A stretch of 64,000 nt of DNA, taken from Sphingomonadaceae bacterium (GTDB lineage: Bacteria > Pseudomonadota > Alphaproteobacteria > Sphingomonadales > Sphingomonadaceae). Shown here piece after piece: positions 9,086 to 17,142 of this stretch. Made by a program: the position numbers and the translations under genes. The stretch's first letter is position 1. Every line of letters begins with the position of its first letter. The notes beneath the pieces were generated by a model, which saw only the letters and a program-made list of their open reading frames with translations, was not told the DNA's origin and did not search any database. The stretch lies in NCBI GenBank assembly GCA_024236155.1, contig JACKLA010000008.1:10718-74717 (forward strand), read 5' to 3'.

Positions 9086-10449
9086 CTGAAACCGACGCCG
9101 AGGAAGTCCGGCTTGGGGCCATTCCATTCGCCTGCGGGGACCGGTTCGTCATCCTCGTCGCGGCGTTTGCGGCTGCGGGCAGGCTTTTCCGCCCGGTCCG
9201 CCGTCTCGGCCCGCTCGCGGCGCGGTTTTTTCGGGCGTTCCTCGCGCGGCTCGTCATCGTCGCGGCGGGAGCGAGCGCGTTTCGGCTTGTCCTCGGCCTC
9301 CGGCTCGGGTGCAGGTTTCAGCTCTACACGGACGTCCTTCTTGCCGAACACCGGAACTTCGCTGCCGGTCAGCTTCTCGACATTTTCGATCGCTTCGGCA
9401 TCTTCCTTGGCGACGAAAGTGAAGGCGCGGCCCTTGGCCCCTGCCCGGCCCGTGCGGCCGATGCGGTGGACGTAGTCGTCCGGGTGCCATGGCGTGTCGA
9501 AGTTGAACACATGGCTCACGCCCTTGATGTCCAGCCCGCGCGCGGCGACGTCGCTGGCGACGAGGATGTTGATATCGCCCGATTTGAAGCGATTGAGTTC
9601 CTTGATCCGGCTTGCCTGGTCCATATCGCCATGGATCTCGCCGCTGGCGAAACCGTGGCGCTGCAGGCTCTTGTTGACCTCGCGCACGGTCGTCTTGCGA
9701 TTGGCGAAGATGATTGCGGTCTCGACCAGGTCGTTGCGCAGCAGCCAGCGCAGCGTCTCACGCTTCTGGCGGCTTTGCACCGGCACCTTGAACGCGGTGA
9801 TATCCTTGTTGGTGCTGGCCGCGCGACTGACCTCGATCCGCTTGGGATTGCTGAGGAATTTCTTGGCCAGCTTCTCGATCGGGGGCGGCATGGTGGCGCT
9901 GAACAGCATGGTCTGGCGCGTTTCGGGCAGCTTGGAACAGATGAACTCGATGTCCGGGATGAAGCCCATGTCGAGCATCCGGTCCGCCTCGTCGACGACC
10001 AGCAATTCGCAGCCATTGAGCAGGATCTTGCCACGTTCGAACAGGTCCATCAGGCGGCCCGGCGTGGCGATCAGCACATCGACGCCCTCGTTCAGTGCCT
10101 TGACCTGGTCGCCCATCTGCACGCCGCCGATCAGCAGCGCCATCTTCAGGTCGTGGTTCTTGCCGTATTTCTCGAAATTCTCCGCAACCTGCGCCGCGAG
10201 TTCGCGGGTCGGTTCGAGAATCAGGCTGCGCGGCATCAGCGCGCGGCGGCGACCATTGGCCATGATGTCGATCATCGGCAGCACGAAGCTGGCGGTCTTG
10301 CCAGTGCCGGTCTGCGCAATGCCGATCAGGTCCTTCATCATCAGGACCGGCGGGATCGCTTCGGCCTGGATCGAGGTCGGCTGGGTATAGCCAGCGTCGG
10401 CTATCGCTGCGAGCAGTTCGGGAGAAAGGCCGAGATCGGCAAAAGTCAT
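9082..10449 (-). CDS. rhlE: DEAD-box ATP-dependent RNA helicase, RhlE type
   Basis: A 455-residue RNA helicase for RNA remodelling or decay. The Q-motif region is MTFADLGLSPELL...GYTQPTSIQ, Walker A AQTGTGKTASF, then PTRELAAQV, ATPGRL, DEADRMLDMGF, SATMP, VASDVAARGLD and HRIGRTGRAG, the full DEAD-box set. After about residue 370 follows a highly charged Arg/Lys/Glu/Asp low-complexity tail, as in RhlE. I place the start at ATG 10449, where family similarity begins, rather than 11 codons upstream. Confidence 0.9.
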   Translation of the reverse strand: MTFADLGLSPELLAAIADAGYTQPTSIQAEAIPPVLMMKDLIGIAQTGTGKTASFVLPMIDIMANGRRRALMPRSLILEPTRELAAQVAENFEKYGKNHDLKMALLIGGVQMGDQVKALNEGVDVLIATPGRLMDLFERGKILLNGCELLVVDEADRMLDMGFIPDIEFICSKLPETRQTMLFSATMPPPIEKLAKKFLSNPKRIEVSRAASTNKDITAFKVPVQSRQKRETLRWLLRNDLVETAIIFANRKTTVREVNKSLQRHGFASGEIHGDMDQASRIKELNRFKSGDINILVASDVAARGLDIKGVSHVFNFDTPWHPDDYVHRIGRTGRAGAKGRAFTFVAKEDAEAIENVEKLTGSEVPVFGKKDVRVELKPAPEPEAEDKPKRARSRRDDDEPREERPKKPRRERAETADRAEKPARSRKRRDEDDEPVPAGEWNGPKPDFLGVGFS

Positions 10450-10586
10450 AGGTATCGGGTCTGTCCGGATAGAAGGCCGCAAGGGCCACTTGTGCAGCGC
10501 AGCAAATCCACGCTGGAATGGCCGCGCCTTTGCGCGGGAAAAGCGAAAAAGTCAAGAAAAGGGCGGCACCAGCGCCCGGCGGGCAA

Positions 10587-11153
10587 TCAGGTGTCGACCC
10601 GGACCAGTTGGCGAATGCGCCTCATTTCGCACTTCGCGCCAGTGCGGGACTGCAGCTTGTCACGCTCGATACAGATGTTTCCGTCCTTGCGCGGTTCGAC
10701 GTAGAAGCCGGAATAATAGTCCTGCGCAGAGCAGGCTTTCTCGAGGTTGGCGGCGATGATCCGCTGGTCACGCATGAACAGCACCAGCCGGTTGTCCTTC
10801 GCCGGCATCACCCCGGCGATCCCCCGCAGCGGCAGGCATTTGCCGATCTTGCGTTCGACCATCTGCTTGGGGATTTCCCCGCGCGGCAAGGTCGAGGTGA
10901 GATCGGTCCGCGGGGACGAACGCTGGGGCGAGATGCGGATAATCACCCGCTGCTCGACCCTCACCTGGTATTGCACAGGCGCCGAATCCGGCGCGTTGAA
11001 AGGCAGCCAGCCGGATGGGGTGGTATTGGTGTCATCCTGCTTTTCGGGCGCTGCAGCAGCAATCGCCTCTTCCCCCTGCCCCTCACGCGCACCATCGGTC
11101 GGCTGCGGGAACAGCAGCGCAACAGGCAGGAAATAGGCGGCAAAATGCGGCAT
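10587..11153 (-). CDS. Exported hypothetical protein
   Basis: A 188-residue protein from ATG 11153, which gives a short signal-peptide-like start (MPHFAAYFLPVALLFPQPTDG); an upstream ATG at 11195 is less likely. A Glu/Ala linker is followed by a conserved-looking core with two or three Cys residues, ending QDYYSGFYVEPRKDGNICIERDKLQSRTGAKC. I recall similar C-termini in sphingomonad hypothetical proteins but know no function. The opposite strand also has a long open frame here, but its translation is His/Arg-rich, the usual look of an antisense shadow. Confidence 0.65.
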   Translation of the reverse strand: MPHFAAYFLPVALLFPQPTDGAREGQGEEAIAAAAPEKQDDTNTTPSGWLPFNAPDSAPVQYQVRVEQRVIIRISPQRSSPRTDLTSTLPRGEIPKQMVERKIGKCLPLRGIAGVMPAKDNRLVLFMRDQRIIAANLEKACSAQDYYSGFYVEPRKDGNICIERDKLQSRTGAKCEMRRIRQLVRVDT

Positions 11154-11325
11154 CTGGCGGCGCTCGAAACTCCCTGGATCGCCCCGCAAACGCAATCCAG
11201 CGAAGAGGCAATTTCGCCGATATAGCGAGACAGTTTGAATGTCGGCTTAATTGCTTGCATGCCAATTGCAACAGTGCATTCCAGCGGTGGCGCAACGCCG
11301 ACCCTCTGTGGCATAGGGCCATTAT

Positions 11326-12774
11326 ATGATCGACAGGCAGCAATTCATCGCCCGGGCGCAGGCCATGCTGGGGCCGCGCGGCTTCACCCACGATAGCGAC
11401 ATCATGGCCCCATCGCTGACCGACTGGCGCGGGCGCTATAGCGGCAAGGCGCTGGGGCTTGCCTCACCGGCATCGACCGAAGAGGTCGCCCAATTCGTCT
11501 CCCTGTGCGCCGCGCATCGCGTGGCAATCGTGCCGCAGGGCGGGAACAGCGGAATGTCGGGCGGCGCAACCCCCGATGCCAGTGGCGAGGCGGTGGTCCT
11601 CTCGCTCCGGCGGCTCGACGCGATCGGCGAGATCGACGTCGATGCAGGCAAGGTCACCTGCGGCGCAGGCGTTATCCTGCAGGTGCTGCACGAAGCTGCG
11701 GCAAAGGAGCGGCTGCGCTTCCCCCTGACGCTGGGCGGCAAGGGTTCGGCCACCATCGGGGGGCTCATCTCGACCAATGCCGGCGGGACTCAGGTGCTGC
11801 GCCACGGGGCGATGCGTGCGCAGGTACTCGGGATCGAGGCGGTGCTGGCCGATGGGCAGGTGTTCAATTCGCTGCTCCCGCTCAAGAAGGACAATCGCGG
11901 TTTCGACCTCAAGCAGATGCTGATCGGGTCCGAAGGCACGCTGGGCATCGTCACCGCCGCCACACTGAGGCTGCTGCCGGAGATCGGCGGACGGACGGTA
12001 GTCTGGGTCGGACTCGGTTCGATCACCGATGCCCGCAGGCTGCTGCTCCATTGCGAGCGCACCGTGGGCGACCGCCTCGAAGGGTTCGAGGTCCTGCCCC
12101 GGCACTGCCTCGATGCGGTGCTCGACCACCTGCCCGATGCGCGCTCGCCCCTCGGCGGCCAGCACGAATGGCACGCCCTGATCGAGCTGGTGGCGGAACA
12201 GGGCGCGGCGGATAGCCTCGATAGCCTGGCGCAAGCCATGCTCGAAACGCCTTTCGAAAACGGACTGATCGAGGACGCCACAATCGCCACCAGCGAAACG
12301 CAGGCCGAACAGTTCTGGCTGCTGCGCGATTCGATCTCTCCTGCAGAGCGCGCGATCGGGCCGGCGATGCAACACGACATTTCGGTTCCGGTCGAACGGA
12401 TGGCCGACTTTGTCGAACAGGCGGTCCCGCAGGTCGAAACACGCTTTCCCGGCACCGCCGCACTGGCCTTTGGTCATCTCGGCGACGGCAATGTGCATTT
12501 CCACGTGCTTGCCCCCCCAGGCGCCGTGCGCGGGGTGTGGGAAGAAGCCGATGGCAAGGAAATCAGCATGTTCGTGCACGATCTTGTCACCGATTGGGGC
12601 GGGTCGATCAGCGCCGAACACGGTATCGGGCAAATGAAGCTTGCCGAACTGGAGCGCCTCGGCGACCCGGTCTCGCTGGGCCTGATGCGCAGGGTGAAGG
12701 ATGCGCTCGATCCGCTGGGAATTCTCAACCCCGGCAAGCTCGTACCGCTTGCGCAGAAAGCCCCCAGCCCCTAA
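11326..12774 (+). CDS. FAD-binding oxidase, D-2-hydroxyacid/D-lactate dehydrogenase type (GlcD-like)
   Basis: A 482-residue flavoprotein of the vanillyl-alcohol-oxidase family. The FAD-binding PCMH domain shows AIVPQGGNSGMSGGATPD, LTLGGKGSATIGGLISTNAGGTQVLRHG and IGSEGTLGIVTAATL. The C-terminal FAD-oxidase_C domain ends with FGHLGDGNVHFHVLAPP and ISAEHGIGQMK, with LDPLGILNPGKLVP as the family's closing signature. The nearest relatives are D-2-hydroxyglutarate dehydrogenase and glycolate oxidase GlcD; the substrate cannot be settled from sequence. Divergent from the exported hypothetical gene across a 170-bp gap. Confidence 0.85.
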   Translation: MIDRQQFIARAQAMLGPRGFTHDSDIMAPSLTDWRGRYSGKALGLASPASTEEVAQFVSLCAAHRVAIVPQGGNSGMSGGATPDASGEAVVLSLRRLDAIGEIDVDAGKVTCGAGVILQVLHEAAAKERLRFPLTLGGKGSATIGGLISTNAGGTQVLRHGAMRAQVLGIEAVLADGQVFNSLLPLKKDNRGFDLKQMLIGSEGTLGIVTAATLRLLPEIGGRTVVWVGLGSITDARRLLLHCERTVGDRLEGFEVLPRHCLDAVLDHLPDARSPLGGQHEWHALIELVAEQGAADSLDSLAQAMLETPFENGLIEDATIATSETQAEQFWLLRDSISPAERAIGPAMQHDISVPVERMADFVEQAVPQVETRFPGTAALAFGHLGDGNVHFHVLAPPGAVRGVWEEADGKEISMFVHDLVTDWGGSISAEHGIGQMKLAELERLGDPVSLGLMRRVKDALDPLGILNPGKLVPLAQKAPSP

Positions 12775-12849
12775 AGCGCGCGCTTCATGCGCCGGGGGGC
12801 GCCCGCCCCCTGATCGCAACGACATTCATTTATGGACCGGAGACGTTCA

Positions 12850-13623
12850 ATGGCCAGCGCGCCGCAACCCACCCTGCCCCTGTTCTACCAGGACCTCATG
12901 CCGCTCAACAGCCGCGATCACAAAGGCTTCAAGACGCGTTCGATGGATGCTGCCCCGTGGCTGAAAAACCAGCATGCCGTGCCATTGACCGCCGACGAAT
13001 TCGTGCAGGCATCGCGTCATTTCCCGATCGTATTCTCATCGGGCGAGAACCCGCTCCCGCTGGCACTGATGGGCCTCAATGAAGGCATCAACACATTCGT
13101 CGACGACGAAGGCAAGGTGAACGAGCCGGTCTACCTTCCGGCCTATATCCGTCGCTACCCCTTCATGCTCGCCAAGCTTTCGCCCGAAAGCGAGGAACTG
13201 TCGCTGTGCTTCGATCCGACCGCCGACCTGATCGGCGAATTCGACGAAGGCCTGGCACTGTTCGACGGTGACGGCGCGAGCGAGCAGACCAAGGCCATCC
13301 TCAAGTTCTGCGAAGACTTCGAGCAGGCCGGCCAGCGGACCAAGGCGCTGACGGACGAACTCAAGGCGCACGACCTGCTGATGGACGGCGAAATCGCGAT
13401 CTCGACCAATGACAACCCCGACAAGCCCTATGTCTATCGTGGGTTCCAGATGGTGAACCAGGAAAAGCTGCGCGAAGTGCGCGGTGACCAGCTGCGCAAG
13501 TGGAACGAGAACGGCCTGCTCATGCTGATCCATGCGCATATCTTCTCGCTCGACCTGATGCGCAACATCTTCGGTCGCCAGCAGGCGCAGGGCAAAGGCC
13601 CGCAGCTCGCCCCGGCGAACTGA
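12850..13623 (+). CDS. SapC family protein
   Basis: A 257-residue member of the SapC family (PF07277), named after a Campylobacter surface-layer-locus protein and of unknown biochemical role. The start LPLFYQDLMPLNSRDHKGF and the middle FPIVFSSGENPLPLALMGLNEG...YLPAYIRRYPFML are typical. There is no signal peptide. I choose ATG 12850 over the in-frame ATG at 12832 because GGAG (12839-12842) gives it a well-spaced ribosome-binding site. A hairpin and a small-RNA candidate follow downstream. Confidence 0.85.
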   Translation: MASAPQPTLPLFYQDLMPLNSRDHKGFKTRSMDAAPWLKNQHAVPLTADEFVQASRHFPIVFSSGENPLPLALMGLNEGINTFVDDEGKVNEPVYLPAYIRRYPFMLAKLSPESEELSLCFDPTADLIGEFDEGLALFDGDGASEQTKAILKFCEDFEQAGQRTKALTDELKAHDLLMDGEIAISTNDNPDKPYVYRGFQMVNQEKLREVRGDQLRKWNENGLLMLIHAHIFSLDLMRNIFGRQQAQGKGPQLAPAN

Positions 13624-13651
13624 CACCGCCTTACAGGAATTATTGAAAAAC

Positions 13652-13690
13652 AGGGCCGGATCGGGGCTTGAAAAGCCTCGGTCCGGCCCT
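13652..13690 (+). terminator. Hairpin after sapC
   Basis: AGGGCCGGA (13652-13660) pairs with TCCGGCCCT (13682-13690), with an inner stem closing on GAAA. No U-tract follows, so it may be a weak terminator or an mRNA-stabilising 3' hairpin. Its loop contains TTGAAA, the possible -35 box of the small RNA downstream. Confidence 0.5.
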
Positions 13691-13702
13691 CATATATTGG
13701 GC

Positions 13703-13803
13703 ATCCGGTCAGCTCCCCCCCTCACGCTGGCCGGACGTGTGCGCTTCGGCGCACCCTCCCTGAACCTTGGCCACCTCGTGCCGCGTGCACGAGGTGGTTT
13801 TTT
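13703..13803 (+). ncRNA. Candidate trans-acting small RNA with C-rich loops (suhB/mmgR-like)
   Basis: About 100 nt between sapC and the converging hutG-type gene. A promoter is visible: TTGAAA at 13668, a 19-bp spacer, then TATATT at 13693-13698. Three stem-loops follow: TCCGGTCAGC/GCTGGCCGGA (13704-13735) with the C-rich loop TCCCCCCCTCAC; GTGCGC-TTCG-GCGCAC (13739-13754); and a Rho-independent terminator, CCACCTCGTGC/GCACGAGGTGG (13771-13797) followed by six Ts. Between the last two lies single-stranded CCTCCCTGAAC. C-rich loops that can pair with Shine-Dalgarno sequences are typical of alphaproteobacterial sRNAs, and CUCCCUGAAC recalls the suhB/mmgR family. No convincing protein is encoded. 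Confidence 0.6.
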
Positions 13804-13821
13804 CTTGCCTGTTCGGATTTT

Positions 13822-14769
13822 CTACTCGGCAGCCAGCGGGATCTGCCCACGGCGCCCCATATCGGCTGCCTCACCCGCCAGTACGCGGACCAGCCGCGAC
13901 ACAGTCGCGACCACACCGGCAAGACCATCGGCCGGGTCGACATGATCGCTGTCGAGATAAAGATCGCGGCAGATTTCGAGCTGGATCGCGTGGATCCCTC
14001 CACGCTGGCTGGCATGGCGATCGAGCACGAAGCCACCGGCATAGGGGCGGTTATGCGCCACCACCGCTCCATCTGAGGCAAGCTGCCTGAGGGCGGCCGC
14101 GACAAGCCTGTCATCGGCCGAGGCCCCGAAACGGTCCCCGATAACATATTGCGCCGCCCGGTCCTGCGGATGGGCCTTTTTCAGCGGGGGCATCGAATGC
14201 AGGTCAACCAGCAGCGCCGCCCCCCACCGTTCCCGGCAATGGGCCAGCGCTTCGGCCAGCGCGCGGTGATAGGGGGCATGCACCTGCCCGATCCTTGCAT
14301 CGAGTTCCGACCCGGTGAGGGGCCGGTTCCATATCTCGCCCAGCCGCGGCAGGCGGCGCGGAACCAGGCCCAGCCCGCTGCGCGCGCGCTGGTTTGAGTT
14401 GCCGGGGCGGCCACCCGACGGCGCGCCCTCGGCGACCATCGTCCAGTCGACATCGCTGCAATCGCGGTTGAGGTCGATCATCGCGCGCGGTGCGTGGGCA
14501 ACCATCAGCGCTGCGCCCGTTTGCCGGGCAACCTCGGTTGCGATCCGGTCGACATAGCGGTCTTCGAGCCGCAAGGCCGACCATTCCGGCTTGCGCATCC
14601 GCTTCCACAATTCCTCCGGGTAGGAACGTCCGGCATGCGGCACGGCGAGGATCACCGGTGTGGGCAGGCCGTCGGGAACCGACAGCGTATAGGCGGGCTT
14701 GCGCGTGCCGGGGATGGTGCCGCCGCGATGCGACAGCGAATCGCCCTTCTTGTCCCTGCCCTCTGCCAT
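13822..14769 (-). CDS. N-formylglutamate amidohydrolase family protein
   Basis: A 315-residue member of the N-formylglutamate amidohydrolase family (PF05013), a zinc hydrolase family whose founding member cleaves N-formylglutamate to glutamate and formate in histidine breakdown. Visible signatures are ILAVPHAGRSYPEEL, DRYVDRIA, LLVDLHSMPP (metal-binding His) and VIGDRFGASADDRLV. The polar N-terminus lacks a signal peptide. No other hut gene is present and cpdR is the divergent neighbour, so a role outside histidine catabolism is quite possible. Confidence 0.85.
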   Translation of the reverse strand: MAEGRDKKGDSLSHRGGTIPGTRKPAYTLSVPDGLPTPVILAVPHAGRSYPEELWKRMRKPEWSALRLEDRYVDRIATEVARQTGAALMVAHAPRAMIDLNRDCSDVDWTMVAEGAPSGGRPGNSNQRARSGLGLVPRRLPRLGEIWNRPLTGSELDARIGQVHAPYHRALAEALAHCRERWGAALLVDLHSMPPLKKAHPQDRAAQYVIGDRFGASADDRLVAAALRQLASDGAVVAHNRPYAGGFVLDRHASQRGGIHAIQLEICRDLYLDSDHVDPADGLAGVVATVSRLVRVLAGEAADMGRRGQIPLAAE

Positions 14770-14865
14770 GCTTCACCTTGCTGCCTGCCCCGGCGATCTG
14801 TGTCAAAGCAGGGCGAATGTAAAACCGCCAAAGATTTCTTAAGCTGATTGGGCTATCGGGGCTGC

Positions 14866-15255
14866 ATGACGGACAACCAGAAACTGCGAATCCTGCTTGC
14901 GGAAGACGAAGAGGCGATGCGCACCTACCTCGGGCGCGCGCTCGAAAATGCCGGTTACGAGGTCGTTTCGGTCGATCGCGGCACCGAAGCCGTGCCGAAA
15001 CTCGAATCGGAACGGTTCGACCTGCTGCTGTCGGACATCGTGATGCCCGAGATGGACGGGATCGAACTCGCCCAGCGATGCAACGAGGTGAGCCCGCATA
15101 CGAAGGTGATGTTCATCACCGGATTCGCTGCCGTGACGCTCAAGGCCAGCCGCGAACAGCCACAGGCGAAAGTGCTGTCCAAGCCGTTCCACCTGCGCGA
15201 CCTCGTGCTCGAAGTGGAGCGTGTTTTTGCCGGTGAAGCCGCCGCGTCACTTTAA
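14866..15255 (+). CDS. cpdR: Single-domain response regulator CpdR
   Basis: A 129-residue receiver domain with no output domain. The acidic pocket is EDEE near residue 14, the phospho-acceptor is D57 in LLLSDIVMPEMDG, the switch Thr lies in FITGF, and the conserved Lys is in LSKPFHLRDL. Length and wording match CpdR, which in Caulobacter is phosphorylated through CckA-ChpT and, when unphosphorylated, helps deliver CtrA and other substrates to ClpXP. I use ATG 14866, preceded by GGGG, rather than an in-frame TTG at 14848. cckA lies 16 kb away in this window. Confidence 0.85.
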   Translation: MTDNQKLRILLAEDEEAMRTYLGRALENAGYEVVSVDRGTEAVPKLESERFDLLLSDIVMPEMDGIELAQRCNEVSPHTKVMFITGFAAVTLKASREQPQAKVLSKPFHLRDLVLEVERVFAGEAAASL

Positions 15256-15307
15256 CGATTTTCACCCCTTGCGCGGCCGTTAGCCTGTCGCTACATGGCG
15301 CGCCTGC

Positions 15308-15324
15308 CCCGGACCCGATCCGGG
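15308..15324. repeat. Short palindrome between cpdR and tRNA-Val
   Basis: CCCGGA-CCCGA-TCCGGG, a six-base-pair perfect inverted repeat. No T-run follows, so it is not a classic terminator. Similar GATCCGGG-type palindromes are common in alphaproteobacterial intergenic DNA. Confidence 0.4.
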
Positions 15325-15356
15325 ACCTGCCGCGATTGCGGCACCGCCGATGGTGT

Positions 15357-15431
15357 GGGCGTATAGCTCAGTGGTAGAGCACTATGTTGACATCGTAGGG
15401 GTCGGAAGTTCAATCCTTCCTACGCCCACCA
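15357..15431 (+). tRNA. tRNA-Val (anticodon GAC)
   Basis: A complete 75-nt cloverleaf. The acceptor stem GGGCGTA pairs with TACGCCC, and CCA is encoded after discriminator A. The D arm is GCTCA-GTGGTA-GAGC. The anticodon stem CTATG/CGTAG closes the loop TTGACAT, with anticodon GAC. The T arm is GGAAG-TTCAATC-CTTCC. A terminator hairpin follows 3 bp later, so this is a single-tRNA transcript. Confidence 0.95.
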
Positions 15432-15434
15432 TCG

Positions 15435-15467
15435 GATAAAGAGCCCGCCTGCATGGCGGGCTTTATC
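15435..15467 (+). terminator. Terminator of the tRNA-Val transcript
   Basis: GATAAAG-A-GCCCGCC and GGCGGGC-TTTATC form a long, nearly perfect stem with loop TGCAT directly after the tRNA. The A-rich and T-rich flanks allow it to work on both strands. Confidence 0.75.
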
Positions 15468-15587
15468 ATATGCGCCAGCATCCGCTCGCATGTGGACCAA
15501 ACTCTTGCAGCTTGTCGCATAGTTACAATACTGCCTGATCGCCGGTGCCATCATCGTTGACCTAAAACTACATAACGGGTCGGCGAA

Positions 15588-17060
15588 ATGTCGAAGAACA
15601 TACTGATTTTTTCGGATGGTACGGGCCAGTATGGCGGGCAAAGGCCCGATCAACGCCTCTCGAATATTTACAAGATGTATCGTGCGATGCGGCCCGGACC
15701 GGATTCGCCGATCCGATATTCGGACCAGATCGCCTATTACGATCCCGGGCTGGGCGCGGGCGAAGTCGAGGGGATGAGCTGGCGCAAGCTGCGCAACGCG
15801 CTGGAGGCAGCGGTCGGCACAGGCATCGATGAGAATGTCATCGATTGCTACGAGAAAATCCTCGAATACTACCAGCCGGGCGACCGGATATTGCTGTTTG
15901 GCTTCTCACGCGGGGCCTACACGGTCCGCTCGCTCGCCAATGTCATGAACCTGTGCGGCGTGCCGACGCGCACCCCGGACTGGAAGCCGCTTCCCACCTC
16001 CGGCCCGAAGCTGCGCGCAATCGCGCGTGAGGCGGTTCGTAAGGTCTATGGCCACGGGGCAGGCAAGCGCCGCGCCGAGGAACCCTATCGCAGCCAGCGC
16101 GAAGAAAAGGGCCGCCGCTTCCGCGAAAAATACGGCAGCGCCCCTCCGCCGGGCCTGCCTGACGTGCAAGGCAATGTGCAGCCGGACTTTATCGGCGTGT
16201 TCGATACGGTTGCGGCCCTCGGCAATGCACTGGTTTTCCAGGTCTTCCAGTTCGCGCTGATCGCAATCGGAGTGTTGGCAGGCGCGGCGTGGAACAATGG
16301 CGCCAGCAACTGGATCCTGTGGCCACTCCTGGGCCTGTTGGGGTTTGGCTGCCTGTGGTGGCTATGGGCGATCGCCCGGCAGTTCCGCTATTTCGAGCCC
16401 AATCCTGACAAGCCCTTGCGGTGGTATCACCCGCTCGAGGCGTGGCGCATGCGCGGTTACACCCATTTCGCGCGCTGGAACCGCAAGCATTATGACATGT
16501 GGCTCGATTCAGACGTCGGCTACGCCCGGCACGCGCTGTCGATTGACGAGAGCCGCAAGAATTTCCCGCGTGTTGAATGGGGCAGCGCGGGCGAAGTCAC
16601 CAAGAACAGCCACAAGACCAATCCCGTCTGGCTCAACCAGGTGTGGTTTGCCGGTTGCCACAGCGATATTGGCGGCAGCTATCCGGAGGCGGAATCGCGG
16701 CTTAGCGATATCGCGCTCGAATGGATGCTGGGCGAACTGCGTGCCTGCTATCCCACCGTGCAGGTTCGTCGCGATATGCTGGTTACCAATCCGGACCCGC
16801 TCGCTCGTCAGCATGAGGAGCGATTCATCGGCGGCAAGTTCCGGATTTTCCGCTGGCGGACCAGGCCGCGCGAGGTGCATCCCGACCACCGGCTCCATTC
16901 TTCGGTGATCGAGCGGCTGCAGGCCGATCAGGTACCCCACCCGGAAGAGATCAGGCCCTACCGGCCCGAACAGCTGCGCAACCACCCGCAGGCTGCACCC
17001 TATTACCCTGCCCGCACTGAAACACCGCCCCAAGCCGACCTCCATACGACGAATCGATAG
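15588..17060 (+). CDS. DUF2235 alpha/beta-hydrolase domain protein with membrane segments
   Basis: A 490-residue protein of the DUF2235 family (PF09994), a group that includes type VI secretion phospholipase effectors. It opens with NILIFSDGTGQ, has the nucleophile elbow GFSRGAYTVRSL near residue 108, FIGVFDTVAALG, and later WFAGCHSDIGGSYPE, likely carrying the catalytic Asp/His. Unusually, two hydrophobic helices (about residues 215-265) split the hydrolase fold. There is no signal peptide and no secretion gene nearby. It may be a membrane-attached lipid or ester hydrolase; the substrate is unknown. Confidence 0.8.
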   Translation: MSKNILIFSDGTGQYGGQRPDQRLSNIYKMYRAMRPGPDSPIRYSDQIAYYDPGLGAGEVEGMSWRKLRNALEAAVGTGIDENVIDCYEKILEYYQPGDRILLFGFSRGAYTVRSLANVMNLCGVPTRTPDWKPLPTSGPKLRAIAREAVRKVYGHGAGKRRAEEPYRSQREEKGRRFREKYGSAPPPGLPDVQGNVQPDFIGVFDTVAALGNALVFQVFQFALIAIGVLAGAAWNNGASNWILWPLLGLLGFGCLWWLWAIARQFRYFEPNPDKPLRWYHPLEAWRMRGYTHFARWNRKHYDMWLDSDVGYARHALSIDESRKNFPRVEWGSAGEVTKNSHKTNPVWLNQVWFAGCHSDIGGSYPEAESRLSDIALEWMLGELRACYPTVQVRRDMLVTNPDPLARQHEERFIGGKFRIFRWRTRPREVHPDHRLHSSVIERLQADQVPHPEEIRPYRPEQLRNHPQAAPYYPARTETPPQADLHTTNR

Positions 17061-17142
17061 TTTCTCCCGCACTTGCGAAAGCGCCACCCTCTGCTAAAGC
17101 GCGGCCAAATCGATTTCTCCCCGGAAAAGGCAACAGGCAGAC

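Noticed and set aside
9022..10704. 560-codon plus-strand open frame across the RNA helicase gene
   Set aside because: The minus strand has the complete DEAD-box motif set; the plus translation has shadow-type His/Arg/Asp-rich composition.
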